64,000 nt of DNA, from assembly GCA_947396885.1 (NCBI GenBank), contig OX377206.1, positions 50,451,631-50,515,630 on the forward strand. Reading direction: 5' to 3'. Shown piece by piece: positions 34,104 to 44,451 of this stretch; within the stretch, counting starts at the first letter, position 1, and every line of letters begins with the position of its first letter. Source of the stretch: Heligmosomoides polygyrus polygyrus. Taxonomy: Eukaryota > Nematoda > Chromadorea > Rhabditida > Heligmosomidae. The translations under genes were made by a program, and so were the position numbers. Under the pieces are notes generated by a model. The model searched no databases and was not told the DNA's origin. It was given only the letters and a program-made list of their open reading frames with translations.

Positions 34104-34690
34104 TGAACCAAGAACAACCATCTCTCGAGGAAGTATTGCGCGATCTCAACGAGTCGATTGATGTGCCGTCATGTGTCAAACTGGCGTTCAATGCGATGGT
34201 TGTCGAACTTGAGAATGTTCGACCTGAGAGGGAAAAACTCCGCGATGAAAAAAAAAGAACTTCGCAGAAGGCTGGACATCTCTCCGGACGATGAGTTGAA
34301 TTCGACTTCTGTAGCTAACGATCTTTCTAGTGACGATCGTCGTGAGACCGGCAGTGATGAGCCTGCTGAACAGGAAAGACGCCAATCTATAGTAATAGCG
34401 GGCATATCTGAGAATAGGAGCAACGTGTTAAGGGCGCGCCTCATATATGAGTACATCATAGGAGTGTCATGAATCTTCTAACTCACCTAAGTTTTGAATG
34501 TGTGCCAGTGACTGTTTACAGACTTGGTCGCCCATTTCCTGATCGTAATAAGCTTCTCAAGGTTGCATTACCGGCTTCCTGTTTTCAAAAGCTTGCTGTC
34601 AAACGTGCTTCCCGGTTTCGCTACTTTTCGGGACGTGGGGTTTTTTTAGAGAATCTCTCACGCTCGAGGAGAGGAAAAGGTGTCGGGATG
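34104..34690 (+). pseudogene. LINE ORF1-like nucleic-acid-binding protein, broken
   Basis: A frame starting MNQEQPSLEEVLRDLNESID leads into a charged, coiled-coil-like segment. Then come ERRQSIVIAGISE and, after a frame change near 34460, FECVPVTVYRLGRPFPDRNK and LLKVALPASCFQKL. The succession of an IVI.GI.E strand and a YRLGRP..R..LLKV strand is the RRM-like ORF1 pattern seen in nematode CR1/L1-type LINEs. It would coat the LINE RNA. At least two frame shifts break it. Confidence 0.6.
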
Positions 34691-34759
34691 AGCGTATTAA
34701 TCGCATTAATACTATGTCTCAATCGTCATCAATCACTTATGCTCCTTCCAGTCTCTTTT

Positions 34760-35270
34760 GTTTGTATATTGTATATATTTATGCTTCCGAATATTAGATA
34801 TTTTCCAAAGAATGCCCCTACCTTGATCCACTCGCTTCTAAGTACGATATCCTTCTCTTTCGGAAACCTGGCTCAAGAGCCATCACTCGTTAAGCGCAAT
34901 GGTGGGTGAATGGATTAAAGATTGTGCTATATTGCGTTGTAGAGTGCGAACATCTGGGGGCGGAGTAGCAATTTTTCTTCGTTCCCCTTTAAAGTGTTCT
35001 GTGGTCTTCTCCGAATTTATAGACAATGGTTATGAAATCTTGGCTGTGGATATAGCTCATCTCGATACTGCTTTTCGAAACATACTTGTCTACTGGCCAC
35101 CTTCAGCATTTATGGATTACACTGAGCTATTGGTAAAGGTGATCAGTGACTTGTCAGTTACTGATACACCGATTATCTCGGTCGAGATTTTAATCTGGGG
35201 GTGTAATGTGGGTAGACTCCATGGAGTGTGCTACTACAGCAGACGGAAAATATGATTTGTTTCTTTCAAT
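34760..35270 (+). pseudogene. LINE apurinic-type endonuclease remnant
   Basis: Decayed frames carry YDILLF followed by a degenerate TETWL-like site, GGGVAIFLRSPLKCSV, ILAVDIAHLDT and VYWPPSAFMDYTELL (the YxPP strand of the endonuclease). The GDFN-like site is altered. The fold assignment depends on order and position before the reverse transcriptase. Inactive. Confidence 0.55.
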
Positions 35271-35467
35271 ACTCATAGACGTTATAAATAAATTTGTTCC
35301 ATGAGGATATGTCTTTCCGTCTAGGTCGCAACTTCCTCCTTACCTACAGAACATGCTTGATCACAAAAACTGTCTGTTGACCTAGGCTTGGCTCAGCGAA
35401 GATTGGACGGTGTACTATAGATTTTCCAAAAACTTTAATGAAAAGGTGATGAAGTTTAATAGGTCTA

Positions 35468-35860
35468 ATTCAAATCAGTTTCTTTAAGTCAATTGGCTGG
35501 TATCGAGGTTGTAAGCTGTCAAAACCATGTGTTGTTGCGATCAAAACTAGCGCCAGGCGGGACTCGAACCCGCACCTACGCCATTACACCACCGGCGCCG
35601 TTTGATCGAACGCAACATCCACACCTCGTGGAACCGATCAGCATCCACCCGCATCCGGGATGAGCTAGCCGCTGATATCAGCATGGGTCCAGTTAAGCTG
35701 ATGGTCTTGATAGAAACAATTCAAATTAGTTTCTTTAACCCTCAATTGGCTGGTATCGGGGTTGTAAGCTGTCACAATGATGTTTTGTTGCGATCAAAGG
35801 TGCGGGTTCGAGTCCCGCCTGGCGCTAGAAGTTTTGATCGCAACAAGACATCGTTGTGAC
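35468..35860. mobile_element. SINE-like insert with tRNA-related promoter, 15-bp target-site duplication
   Basis: AGTTTAATAGGTCTA flanks it at 35453-35467 and 35861-35875. Inside are two related modules, each with a CAATTGGCTGGTATCG.GGTTGTAAGCTGTCA block. A 49-base tRNA-like unit lies on the minus strand (35550-35598: acceptor stem, TGGTGTAATGG A-box-like, GGTTCGAGTCC B box, no anticodon arm), and a plus-strand T-arm/acceptor half lies at about 35799-35825. Long target duplications indicate LINE-type retrotransposition. The unit resembles the tRNA-like sequence at 15686-15755. Confidence 0.7.
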
Positions 35861-37124
35861 AGTTTAATAGGTCTATTGAAAAGAAGGTGGTGGAGTCACG
35901 CAACAAACGACTCTTCTACAAGTTCATGAAAACCAAACCATAGGACAAAACACTGTTTTCTAATTTGAAACTAGATGGCAAGCTGTTACTCGAGGATCAT
36001 GACAAAGCAAATACCTTGGCATCGCAATTCTGCAAGGTGTTCACTACGGACAACGGAATTCAGTCTGAGTTCTCCCCCAAAATTCAGTCCAAAATGCAGA
36101 TGTTTCCCTTTTTTGACGCAATCAAAGTTTACGAAGTTTTGCAACAGTGGAACACGTCCTATTCGTTAACACCAGACGGCATCCCTTTTGTATTCATAAA
36201 GAAGGTTGCTCATTCTATTGCTTATCTGCTTTCATACCTATACAACCAGTCCCTTATGTTTTCTGAGGTGCCCAGACTGTGGAAGCATTTTTACGTTACT
36301 CCAATACCAAAAACTAAACCTTCGTCGGATCCTGCAAACTATAGACCAGTCTGTATCACCTCGCTGTTCTGCAGGGTATTTGATAAGTTTCTTAAGCCCC
36401 ATATCTTGAATCATTCCGATACTAATGCCCCGATTCTCAGCATGGCTTCACCAAAGGCAAATCCGTTGCCACTAACATGCTGGACACCCTTAACAACTGG
36501 ACACTCGTCCCTGATGACAAAAAATCCATTGATGTCGTATATCTCGACTTTGCCAAGGCATTTGATAAGGTCAGCCATGCAAAGCTTTTATATAAACTAA
36601 AAAGGATAAGTTTGCACGAGAAGATATTCAAAGGCTCAAATGATTCCTTTCGGGTAGAAATTTTCTAGTGAGAATCAAATCCTCCTTTTTTGATGTGTAT
36701 GAAATATCTAGCAGAATCCCATAGGGTGGAGTTTTATCACCTACACTTTTTAGCATTTATGCAACTGACATAAGTGAACTGCTCGTCAATTCCAAAGCTA
36801 AATCCAAGCAGTTCGCGAAAGATCTCAAAATTTATATAGAAATTGAGGGGTCTCAGGATGCAGTTAAACTGCAAGAAGTAATTGACGGACTGGTCATGTG
36901 GTCCGAGGATTGGCAACTACCCCTGTCAGAGAGTAAAACCTTTCATATAAGAATAGGACAGTCTCCTACACCTATAAACTATCATATTAACGGTTCATCA
37001 ATAACAACAGTCAATAAAATTAAGAACTTGGGATTCCGATACACTGATACTTTAGAATTTCGCCCACACTACAAAGAGTTGTTCAGGTCTGCTTTTACTC
37101 GAACGTATTACGAGCCCTCACAAC

Positions 37125-40100
37125 GGTGGCGATGTCCGTTCCTCCACGTGGTGCCACTGGAAACTGCACGCTCTGCGAGCTAAGCTAATCATGGACATTC
37201 GAATGCAGGCGACAGGCCCTTGTGACAGGCCGGCCTACGAAGACCCATGTCACATCACGCGGTGAATGATAACTCAAGTTTCTCGAGATAGTGCTACGGC
37301 GTGCGCGGGAGCCGACGCGCACTCGCAGAGCCCGGCGAGTGTGAGAAGTATACGAGGGTCTCTGATGCGAGGACGGCATAGGGGGGCAACTGAGCTAGTC
37401 CGAAAGTCCCGTAACGTAAGCAGGACCCGCGTGGCTACGCTGAATGTGGGTACGTTGACGGGCTGCTCGTGCGAGTTGGTTGAAGCACTGGAGCGAAGAA
37501 GAGTTGATTTCTGTGCGGTGCAGGAGACGAGGTGGTCCTGCCGCAAGTCAAGGGACATAGGACGTGGTTTCAAGGCCGTTCTATGTGGAAGTCCCAGGAC
37601 CACCAGCGGTGTCGGAATAATCGTCTCCGAACGATTTCGTGACTCGATTGTAAACGTCGAGCGCTTTGACGATCGATTGATGAAGATCGTTGTCCCCGCA
37701 AAGGAGCGACTCTATCACTTCTTCTCTGCATATGCTCCGCAGACTAGCTGCTCCGATCAAGCCAAGGATGAGTTTTGGAACCTGCTTGATGAAAAGACAG
37801 CAGAGGTACCGTCGAAAGATGTCATCATAGCCGCTGGTGACCTTAATGGGCACATAGGTGCTGCGAAGGACGGGTACAGCTGTCATGGTGGTTTCGGATA
37901 CGGGTCTCGTAACGCCGATGGTGAGCGTATTCTTGAGTATGCGGAATCGTATAGCCTCTCCATTGTGAACACCGTTTTCCGAAAACGCGACTCCCACCTC
38001 ATCTCATATTATAGTGGGAGCTCCAAGTCTCAGATAGACTTTGTGCTTGTGAAGGATCGCGACCGGAGCCTTGTCACAAACGCGAAGGTTGTGCCGTATG
38101 AGACGGTTGCCCCACAGCACCGACCGTTGATCTGTACTTTGAAGATCGCCTCTCCGAGGCTGAAGCAGGTCGAGCGATGCGGTGCTGCAAGAATCAAGTG
38201 GTGGCGAATGAAAGAGAAGGAAGCAGTTGTGATTTCTCGCGTGCGGTTACCGACAATTACAACTGTCGATGAAACTTGGAAGAGAGCAACCGGCGCGATA
38301 CGCCAAGCTGCAAGGTTGGAACTCGGCACTACGAAGCCTGGACGACACAAAGTCGCTGTGAACAGACGATGTGAAAGCGAAGGTTCGAGAGAAGAAGTCG
38401 CTGTATCATGTGTTTCTCGGCGACAGAACAGCCAACAACTGGCAAGAGTATCAGGAGGCGAAGACCCGCCATCGCCAAACCGAGAATATAGAAAAGTTTG
38501 TTGGCATCAATGATGAGAGCGGCCATCTTCTGACAGACCGCAAAAAGGCGCTGAAGCGATGGCGTGATTACTTTGAGGAAACTTCCACTATGGAATTTCC
38601 TCATCCGGCCATCCCTTCTGTGGCTTTTGTTCACGGTCCCGTTCACAAGATCACCGTGGAGAAAACAGAAGCGGCTCTGAAGAAGATGAAGCCCGGTAAG
38701 GAGACAGGGCCGGATGATCTGGCAGCCGATATTTGGAAGTCGAGGCTCTGGTATCCTGCTGAGTGGTTGGCTGAGTTCTTCAACCAGGTAGTAATCGAGA
38801 AGAAAGTGCCGGAGTGTTGCCACAACAGTATGACGATTCCGATCTGGAAGAAGAAGGGCATTCCTGCGGACTGCTTCAATTACCGTCCGATTCGCTTGCT
38901 TTCGCACAGCATGAAGATCTTCGAGCGAATCCTCGATAGAAGAATCCGTGAAATCGTCAAGCTCTCCGACAACCAGTGCGGCTTTGTGTCTGGTTGTGGG
39001 ACCATTGATGCTATACACACCGCCCGCCTCCTGGTGGAGAAGCATCGCGAGAGACAGAAGCCGGTGCATATCGCCTTTCCCGACTTGGAGAAGGCTCTCG
39101 ACCGCTTACCGCGTGAGGTTATATGGTACGCTTTGCGACAACACAACGTACCTGAGGAACTCATAGAGTGGCTGCGGATGCTCTATTTTTGCCCAAAGAG
39201 TAAAGTGCAAGCTGCAGCTGGAACCTCAATGGAGTTTCCCATCTCTGTTGGGGTGCACCAAAGTTCTGCGCTTTCTCCACTCCTCTTTGTTGTCGTCATG
39301 GATGCCATTACGCGAGATCTTCAGCAGCCCGTTCCATGAACGCTGCTTTATGCTGATGACGTGATGCTCGCTTGCGAAGAGAAAGATGATCTCGAGCGGC
39401 AGGTGCAAGCTTGGTGCGACCGTCTGGCGGGGTTCGGACTTAAATTGAACGTCAAGAAGACCGAGTACCTAACGACTCACGTAAGCGAGTCCGGCTCCAT
39501 TAAGATTAACGGTACTGAACTTGCGCGCACTTCGGTGTTTAAATACCTGGGATCAGCAATAGCGTCTGACGTCGGTCTGATGGTTGAAGTGAACTCACGC
39601 GTGAGTGCAGCTTGGTCCAAGTGGAGTTCGCTGACTGGCGTGCTCTGCGATAGGAAGATACCAGAGCACCTGAAGTCGAAGATTTACAGAGCCGTCGTGC
39701 GCCCGGTAGCGATGTACGGCGCTGAGTGTTGGCCTGCGACCAAGAAAGTTGAAACGCGCCTCAGCGTCATGGAGACGAAGATGCTGCGCTGGACGGCTGG
39801 AGTCACGCGCATGGACCGCATTCGAAACGATGCTATTCGGCAGAAGTTCGGTGTCGCGCCGATAGCTGACAAGATGCGCGAAGCTCGCATGCGATGGTAC
39901 GGCCACGTTCTGCGTGGGAAAGAAGACAGCGTCCGCAAGATAGACCTTGAGTTCGAAGTATCTGGAAAGCGGCCTAGAGGATGCCAGAAGCAGCGTTAAT
40001 CGATACGTTACACACGGACATGAAAGTAGCTGGTGTCCACCCTGATCAAGCGCAGGATCGGGAAAGGTGGCGTCGCAACACCAGAAGAGCGGACCCCGCG

Positions 40101-40142
40101 ACGATGAGGGACAAACGCTGAAGAATAAGAAGAATAAGAAGA
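37125..40142 (+). mobile_element. Second-lineage RTE retrotransposon, near full length, 18-bp target-site duplication
   Basis: ATTACGAGCCCTCACAAC is present at 37107-37124 and 40143-40160. The element starts GGTGGCGATGTCCGTTCCTC like the copy at 52132 and ends with GAATAAGAAGAATAAGAAG units. It interrupts the CR1-like reverse transcriptase. Compared with 52132-55271 it lacks about 120 bases near 38460 and has short indels near 38350. Confidence 0.92.
37266..39999 (+). pseudogene. Second-lineage RTE endonuclease-reverse transcriptase, broken
   Basis: 37266-38340 gives an intact endonuclease: VATLNVGTLTG, CAVQETRW (catalytic Glu), FSAYAPQT, AAGDLNGHIG and the terminal APQHRPLI (His). A deletion and frame change near 38349-38470 lead to the reverse transcriptase, 38510-39999: TGPDDLAADIW, YRPIRLLSHSMKI, a FPDLEKALDRL version of the catalytic Asp region, VGVHQSSALSPLLF, and LYADDVMLA. 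The codon before LYADD is TGA (39337-39339) where related copies have Trp. The basic C-terminus with RWYGHVLR is complete. Dead because of the frameshift and the TGA. Confidence 0.85.
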
Positions 40143-40781
40143 ATTACGAGCCCTCACAACGGAGGATAGCAAGGTTCTCATTACGGCTTATAAAACTTTT
40201 ATTCGCCCTATTTTTTGGAATGCGGAACCGTTGTTTTTCTCCTCACAAAAGAAGGATATTGCTTTACTTGAAAAAAAAAATCCAGGACAGCTTTACTAGG
40301 AAAACTCCAATAAGGCGTGGTGGCTATATTTACAGCAAGATTCCAAGCGCGGTTATCAGAAACAGGCATTTTGGACTGTCGAGTCTACTATCTAGAAGAA
40401 AATTATTTGATCTGTGCATGGTTCGTAAAATTTCTAGGGAGCAGTCCGCAGTCAACTTTTCACAGTTTTATACTCTGCGTCCGTCAGTAACCAGAGGGGG
40501 TGAATATAAATTGTACTTCTCTGAGCCTAAGACCACGGTAGGAGCCAATTTTTTTTACAGTTAAAGCAAGTTTAGCCTATCAACAGCTTAGTAAGACTAC
40601 CCGGAATCCAAATACTCTTTCAAACGCATCGCAGCAAAATAAATTCTCTGTCCGTAGATATTTAGGAGCTATCTTTGTTTGTTTGTTTTGGTGTTTGTTG
40701 TGTTGCAGCTTTATCTTACTCTTGTCTTATACAGAGTATTTCAATAAATGAATAAATAAAATAAATCTACTTATGCAGTAG

Positions 40782-42890
40782 TTTTCGTACTCTTGTTAGA
40801 GTTCGCAATGCTGCTTTGTAGCGAGAGAATCTCCAGAAATCGATTATAGATTGTTCTTTCTCCAGTTTAAAATTTTTTCTTAAACCAGTTTCCACAGCAA
40901 TTACCTCAACATCCGCGAGTTTTAGCACTTATTTTGCCTGAATGGAGCGCAGCAGTTGCCACTTTTGATCATCGTTTTGGATCTACTGCGGTCCCCTCAC
41001 TCTGTTGTGACTATTAATTCGAAGAGCTGTTGGAACTCTGGTACCAGGATCTGCAGGATTATTTTGGGTAGGTACGTGCCGAAACTTCACGGTTATTCCT
41101 GAAATTTCAAGGAATTACTGAATTTTTGTTATTTTATCCTTTTGGGTTCATTACAAAAATTGGCAACTTCCTTGTTGATTTCAGCCGATATAACGCGATT
41201 TCGCTATCGCTTACAATATTCAACTCTTGAATAGCCAAACCTGCTGCGTTGCAATGGTTACCGCTGTTCTCATTCCGATGAGAATTCCCAACAATTCCAA
41301 TTCTGAACGGTCTGAGGAGTCTGTTTTGGCGCAAGTTTAGTTTTACCGCTGATTAATTGGCTAGTCTTCTTTGTACTGCCATTCTATAAATATTCGCAGG
41401 TTGATATTGTAAGTTGCTAGCATTACAAAATAGCCACAGGGCTGCCTTAACGGGATCGTAGTGGAAATGACCCTCTTCCTTGCGAATCTCTGATGTGCGA
41501 AATCCTGCGCGAAGCGTGGTCACCTCTGATGTGCGAAATACTGCCCGTTGCAATCTAACGCGTCATCTTTGACCGATTGACACACTAAATCCCATCTCTG
41601 GGCTAAATTATCGAGTACTCCACCCGATATCTGAGCTGTAGATATCTCTCATCATTGATTTCATGTTGTTCATCAATGGAGCTACGATTCCTATAGGATC
41701 GTAGATGGAATTGATTTGGCTCACTATGTCCCGATTGCGAATTCAACTTTTAAGAGTATGAGTACTTCCACAGTGAAATCGTTGTTCTGGAAATTGTATA
41801 AAACACCCAATATATTCGGCCCAGGTGAGCGCGATCATCCTCTGCGATTGTTTTTTTTTGGAATTCGATAGGTATTCGCGCAAATTCATACAAATTTTTG
41901 AAAACAAAGTTTTCGATTCCTTTTACTCTTCCAAGGCTTGCTGCTTACTGTCAGCTATCAGTAAGATATTGTCTACGCATATAGTTCTTGCGATACCTAT
42001 TGAGAGAAGCGTATCCATTGTGCATAGTTCATGTGAAATCACCATGTTGAATATATTCGGCGATACCGTGATGCCAAATGGCAGACGTTGAGCCGATAAA
42101 CGAAAACATTGTCTTTTGTCGGTGGGCATTCTATATCTCTCGCCCAGAGAAAGAGACAAAGGTCTTTGTGAGTGTCTACAAGCCTGATCTGAGTAAATGC
42201 GGCTTCGACATCGCACAATAAAATAAATTTACTCAGGCGGCAAGATACAACGATATCACCTGTGTGTATCACAACATCCAACAACTGATTGCCTCTCTGT
42301 TTTGAAGAGGCATCGAATACTGTTCTTAGCAGGTTTTGCTTGGATTGCTTCCAAACTGCTGAATGAGGCATGTAATAAGTGCTAAATGCCAGCTTGCTCC
42401 TTCAACTAGTACATCATCTTCAATAATTTCTTTGCTAACATATTATCGCATGATTTTATAATACCATTTCTTTTGATTTGAATTGTTTTACAAATTTCTG
42501 CATAATGATTCCAGTAGGCGGTATGCCATTCCGTGATTGCCAGGCAGGTTTGTCACGTTATCTTTCAGAGAAAAGGGAGCAGTGGCTACTTCGCCTTGGA
42601 ATGACATATTTTTTAGTCATTTTCAAAATATTTAAAGTTTTTTTCGCTGTACGAAGCTCCTTCTGCAGTAATTCTAAGACCGTCAAGTTCGAAAAATTTT
42701 TCTAGCAGTTCTGTTTCTGATTTCTGTTCTGCAAGCGAGAGAATGTGTGGTCTTTCTGAGCTCGGACACTCCTTTGGTAAGGAGCCCGGCCGTGTAATGT
42801 CGAGCCGAATACTGTACGAGAAACGTATAGGCCGGACGGCACCGGGATTTGTTGCTGCTTAAAATGAGGCCGTAGTAATAATCTAGGCAT
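40782..42890 (-). pseudogene. BEL/Pao pol: protease end, reverse transcriptase, RNase H
   Basis: Minus-strand pieces in order. About 42890-42700 resembles the protease-to-RT linker (TVFGSTLHGRAPYQ). 42371-42039 has RTVFDASSK, LLCDVEAAFTQIRL (catalytic Asp) and YRLNV. 42216-41923 has the LPFGITVSPNIFN segment and a degraded YVDD (ICVDNILL). 41334-41134 has the RNase H-like NIVSDSEIALYRL. About 41080-40790 has a VPTQNNPADPGTR-like motif and EKEQSIIDFWRFSRYKAALRTLTR, typical of Pao just before integrase. Many frameshifts. These would copy the element's RNA into DNA; it is inactive. Confidence 0.75.
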
Positions 42891-43529
42891 CCTGTTTTTT
42901 AGTTCCAGGCGTTTCCTTCGGCAATCATGAGAACCGCTACCCTCATTGGACTTTAGTCTGCCCTTATTTTAGATGTATCTCATAATATCGCTTCGCATCG
43001 CTTTTATCGAATGTGCATTTGAATTGTCTTCTCTTTCACGAGCATCGCCTGGATAGCGCCATTGATTTGGATTGCTTCGACGAGCATCTCCGGGAGCCCT
43101 CGGTGGCATCCCTCTATTAGGGAGTACCGCTGGGTTGCTGTAACGAGGTGTGCATGAACCATTGTGATCGTGTCTTTTTCCCTGTTTCTTTTTTTCCTTT
43201 TTTATTAGCGAAACACAGACTTTCGTGGTGCAGCCGCTGGCACAGCAGCAATTTTGTTTTCCGCACTGAGTACTTATGTGGTTGTCGGCGAAGCTGTTGG
43301 AGTCGATCTTTCGCTTTCCCTTCGGATGGGTTGTCGATCGTAAATTAAGCGAAGAATGGTCTTGGCGACAAAAAATGCAACCCGATCCTCGTCTCGGCTA
43401 GTCACGCCGTTCAAAAAACTGACGATGTTTATTTTGGATGCCATCCATTCTTGAATAAATTTTTAGTCGAGTTTCTATAAATCGCTTTGCTCTGATTTTC
43501 CTTTCAATTTGATCTATTACATCCTCCAC

Positions 43530-44450
43530 TTAGACTATTCCTTTTTATGAATGGAAATTAGGACGTTTCTTACGAATTTGTACGGAATTTTTTCGAGTAT
43601 CTTCTCTGTCCACATTGCGTCCTGTATATTAGGTATATCTTGGCCCGAAAACACCATGTGGTTAATTAAAATTTGCACTTTGTCGAAAATATTAGTACAA
43701 CTTTTTGTGTTGTTTTTGACTATTAGTATCAATTTTTGAACAATTTTTGCTCGATTTGTTGGTTTGTTACCATACTTCTTTTCTTGCGTCTCAACCATCC
43801 ACTTGTAGTTTTGTGGAATAAGTTGCATACCTCTAAAACTATTTTCAGCTCACCCTCTTAAGCTATTTTTAGCAAGAGCATCTTTTTTGCCGTACTTAGC
43901 ACTTTGCTTTGGTGTACTTAAGTTTCATAAATAGCCCAGAATTCAGTGAACTCCTCCTCGTCACCGTAAAGCCTCGGGAGTTTGAGTTGACTGGGTTTTA
44001 GTGTGTGGCAGATCCGCTCTTCTGCAACAAATTCACCGCTGCTGTCAGAGTTGTCCTCTGACAGCCATAATTGGCCGCTGGCATTACTCATCCTCTCCTG
44101 GTTTGGTGACTGTATTTTCCTTTGAGAGTTGCACACCCAATTTTGTGGCCAACCTTTGCTTTGGCATCTGGCCTCGTTCGCTCTCGACGTAAACATTAGT
44201 AACATTCCATTCGCGTTTGCAATTTTTCCCGCGAAATAAGTGCTTTTTCCGAACGCCTCAACTTCATTTGTCAGATCTTTTTTGTTGCCTTTAATTTTGA
44301 CTTCGTCGAACTCACACTGTAGGTGGCCAAGCAATTTCTGTAGAGAGTTTCGGCTCCGCTCTACAGTAGTGACGCTGCTGATGATTAAATCAGCGGCTAA
44401 TATAAACTCCTCGAGTTTTACTTTATTTGTACCGGTAGGTTTTACTTTCT
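43530..44450 (-). pseudogene. BEL/Pao gag, 5'-truncated and broken
   Basis: The frame ending at 43918 carries LKLPRLYGDEEEFTEFWAIYE, the signature of the DUF1759-type Pao gag core. The piece 43828-43535 continues as a helical segment (NYKWMVETQEKKYGNK..., KIVQKLILIVKNNTKS). The frame upstream is cut at about 44452 by an RTE fragment, and the ATG now heading the frame lies within that fragment, so the true start is lost. Zinc-finger-like sequence may follow towards 43000 but is too decayed to call. Confidence 0.7.
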
Positions 44451-44451
44451 C

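Larger units (their letters stand above)
35965..40560 (+). pseudogene. CR1-like reverse transcriptase, split by an RTE insertion
   Basis: 35965-36660 holds the early RT: TPDGIPFVFIKK, YNQSLMFSEVPRLWK, PANYRPVCITS, and, after a frame shift, VVYLDFAKAFDKVSH with a catalytic Asp. 36760-37106 holds the AKDLKIY segment (the expected catalytic Asp-Asp pair is degraded to KD) and WSEDWQLPLSESK. After the RTE at 37125-40142 the frame resumes with the C-terminal helical region (YKTFIRPIFWNAEP-like) up to 40560. Stops and shifts break it. Confidence 0.75.
33714..40773 (+). mobile_element. CR1-like LINE inserted in Pao pol; net about 3.6 kb without nested insertions
   Basis: TGCAGTAG lies at 33706-33713 and again at 40774-40781, which fits a target duplication, and the Pao pol frame continues from one side to the other. 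On the plus strand: GC-rich leader, an ORF1-like protein (about 34100-34690), endonuclease remnant (about 34760-35270), reverse transcriptase (35965-40560) and a 3' end of AATAAATGAATAAATAAA. It contains a SINE-like insert (35468-35860) and a second-lineage RTE (37125-40142). Frameshifts throughout. The CR1-group call rests on ORF1 and RT style; Jockey-group alternatives are possible. Confidence 0.75.
30596..44450 (-). mobile_element. BEL/Pao LTR retroelement with envelope-like fragment, heavily nested
   Basis: In minus orientation the order is gag (44450-43530), gag end and protease region (43500-42700), reverse transcriptase (42400-41850), RNase H and integrase N-terminus (41350-40782), integrase core (33713-32500) and an envelope-like fragment (31540-30596). 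A CR1-like LINE (33714-40773) separates the pol halves. Many stops and frameshifts. The 5' side is cut by an RTE fragment at 44452. The order gag-pol-env with a phlebovirus-G2-like envelope resembles the Cer7-type BEL elements of nematodes (established knowledge). LTRs are not identified. Confidence 0.78.
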
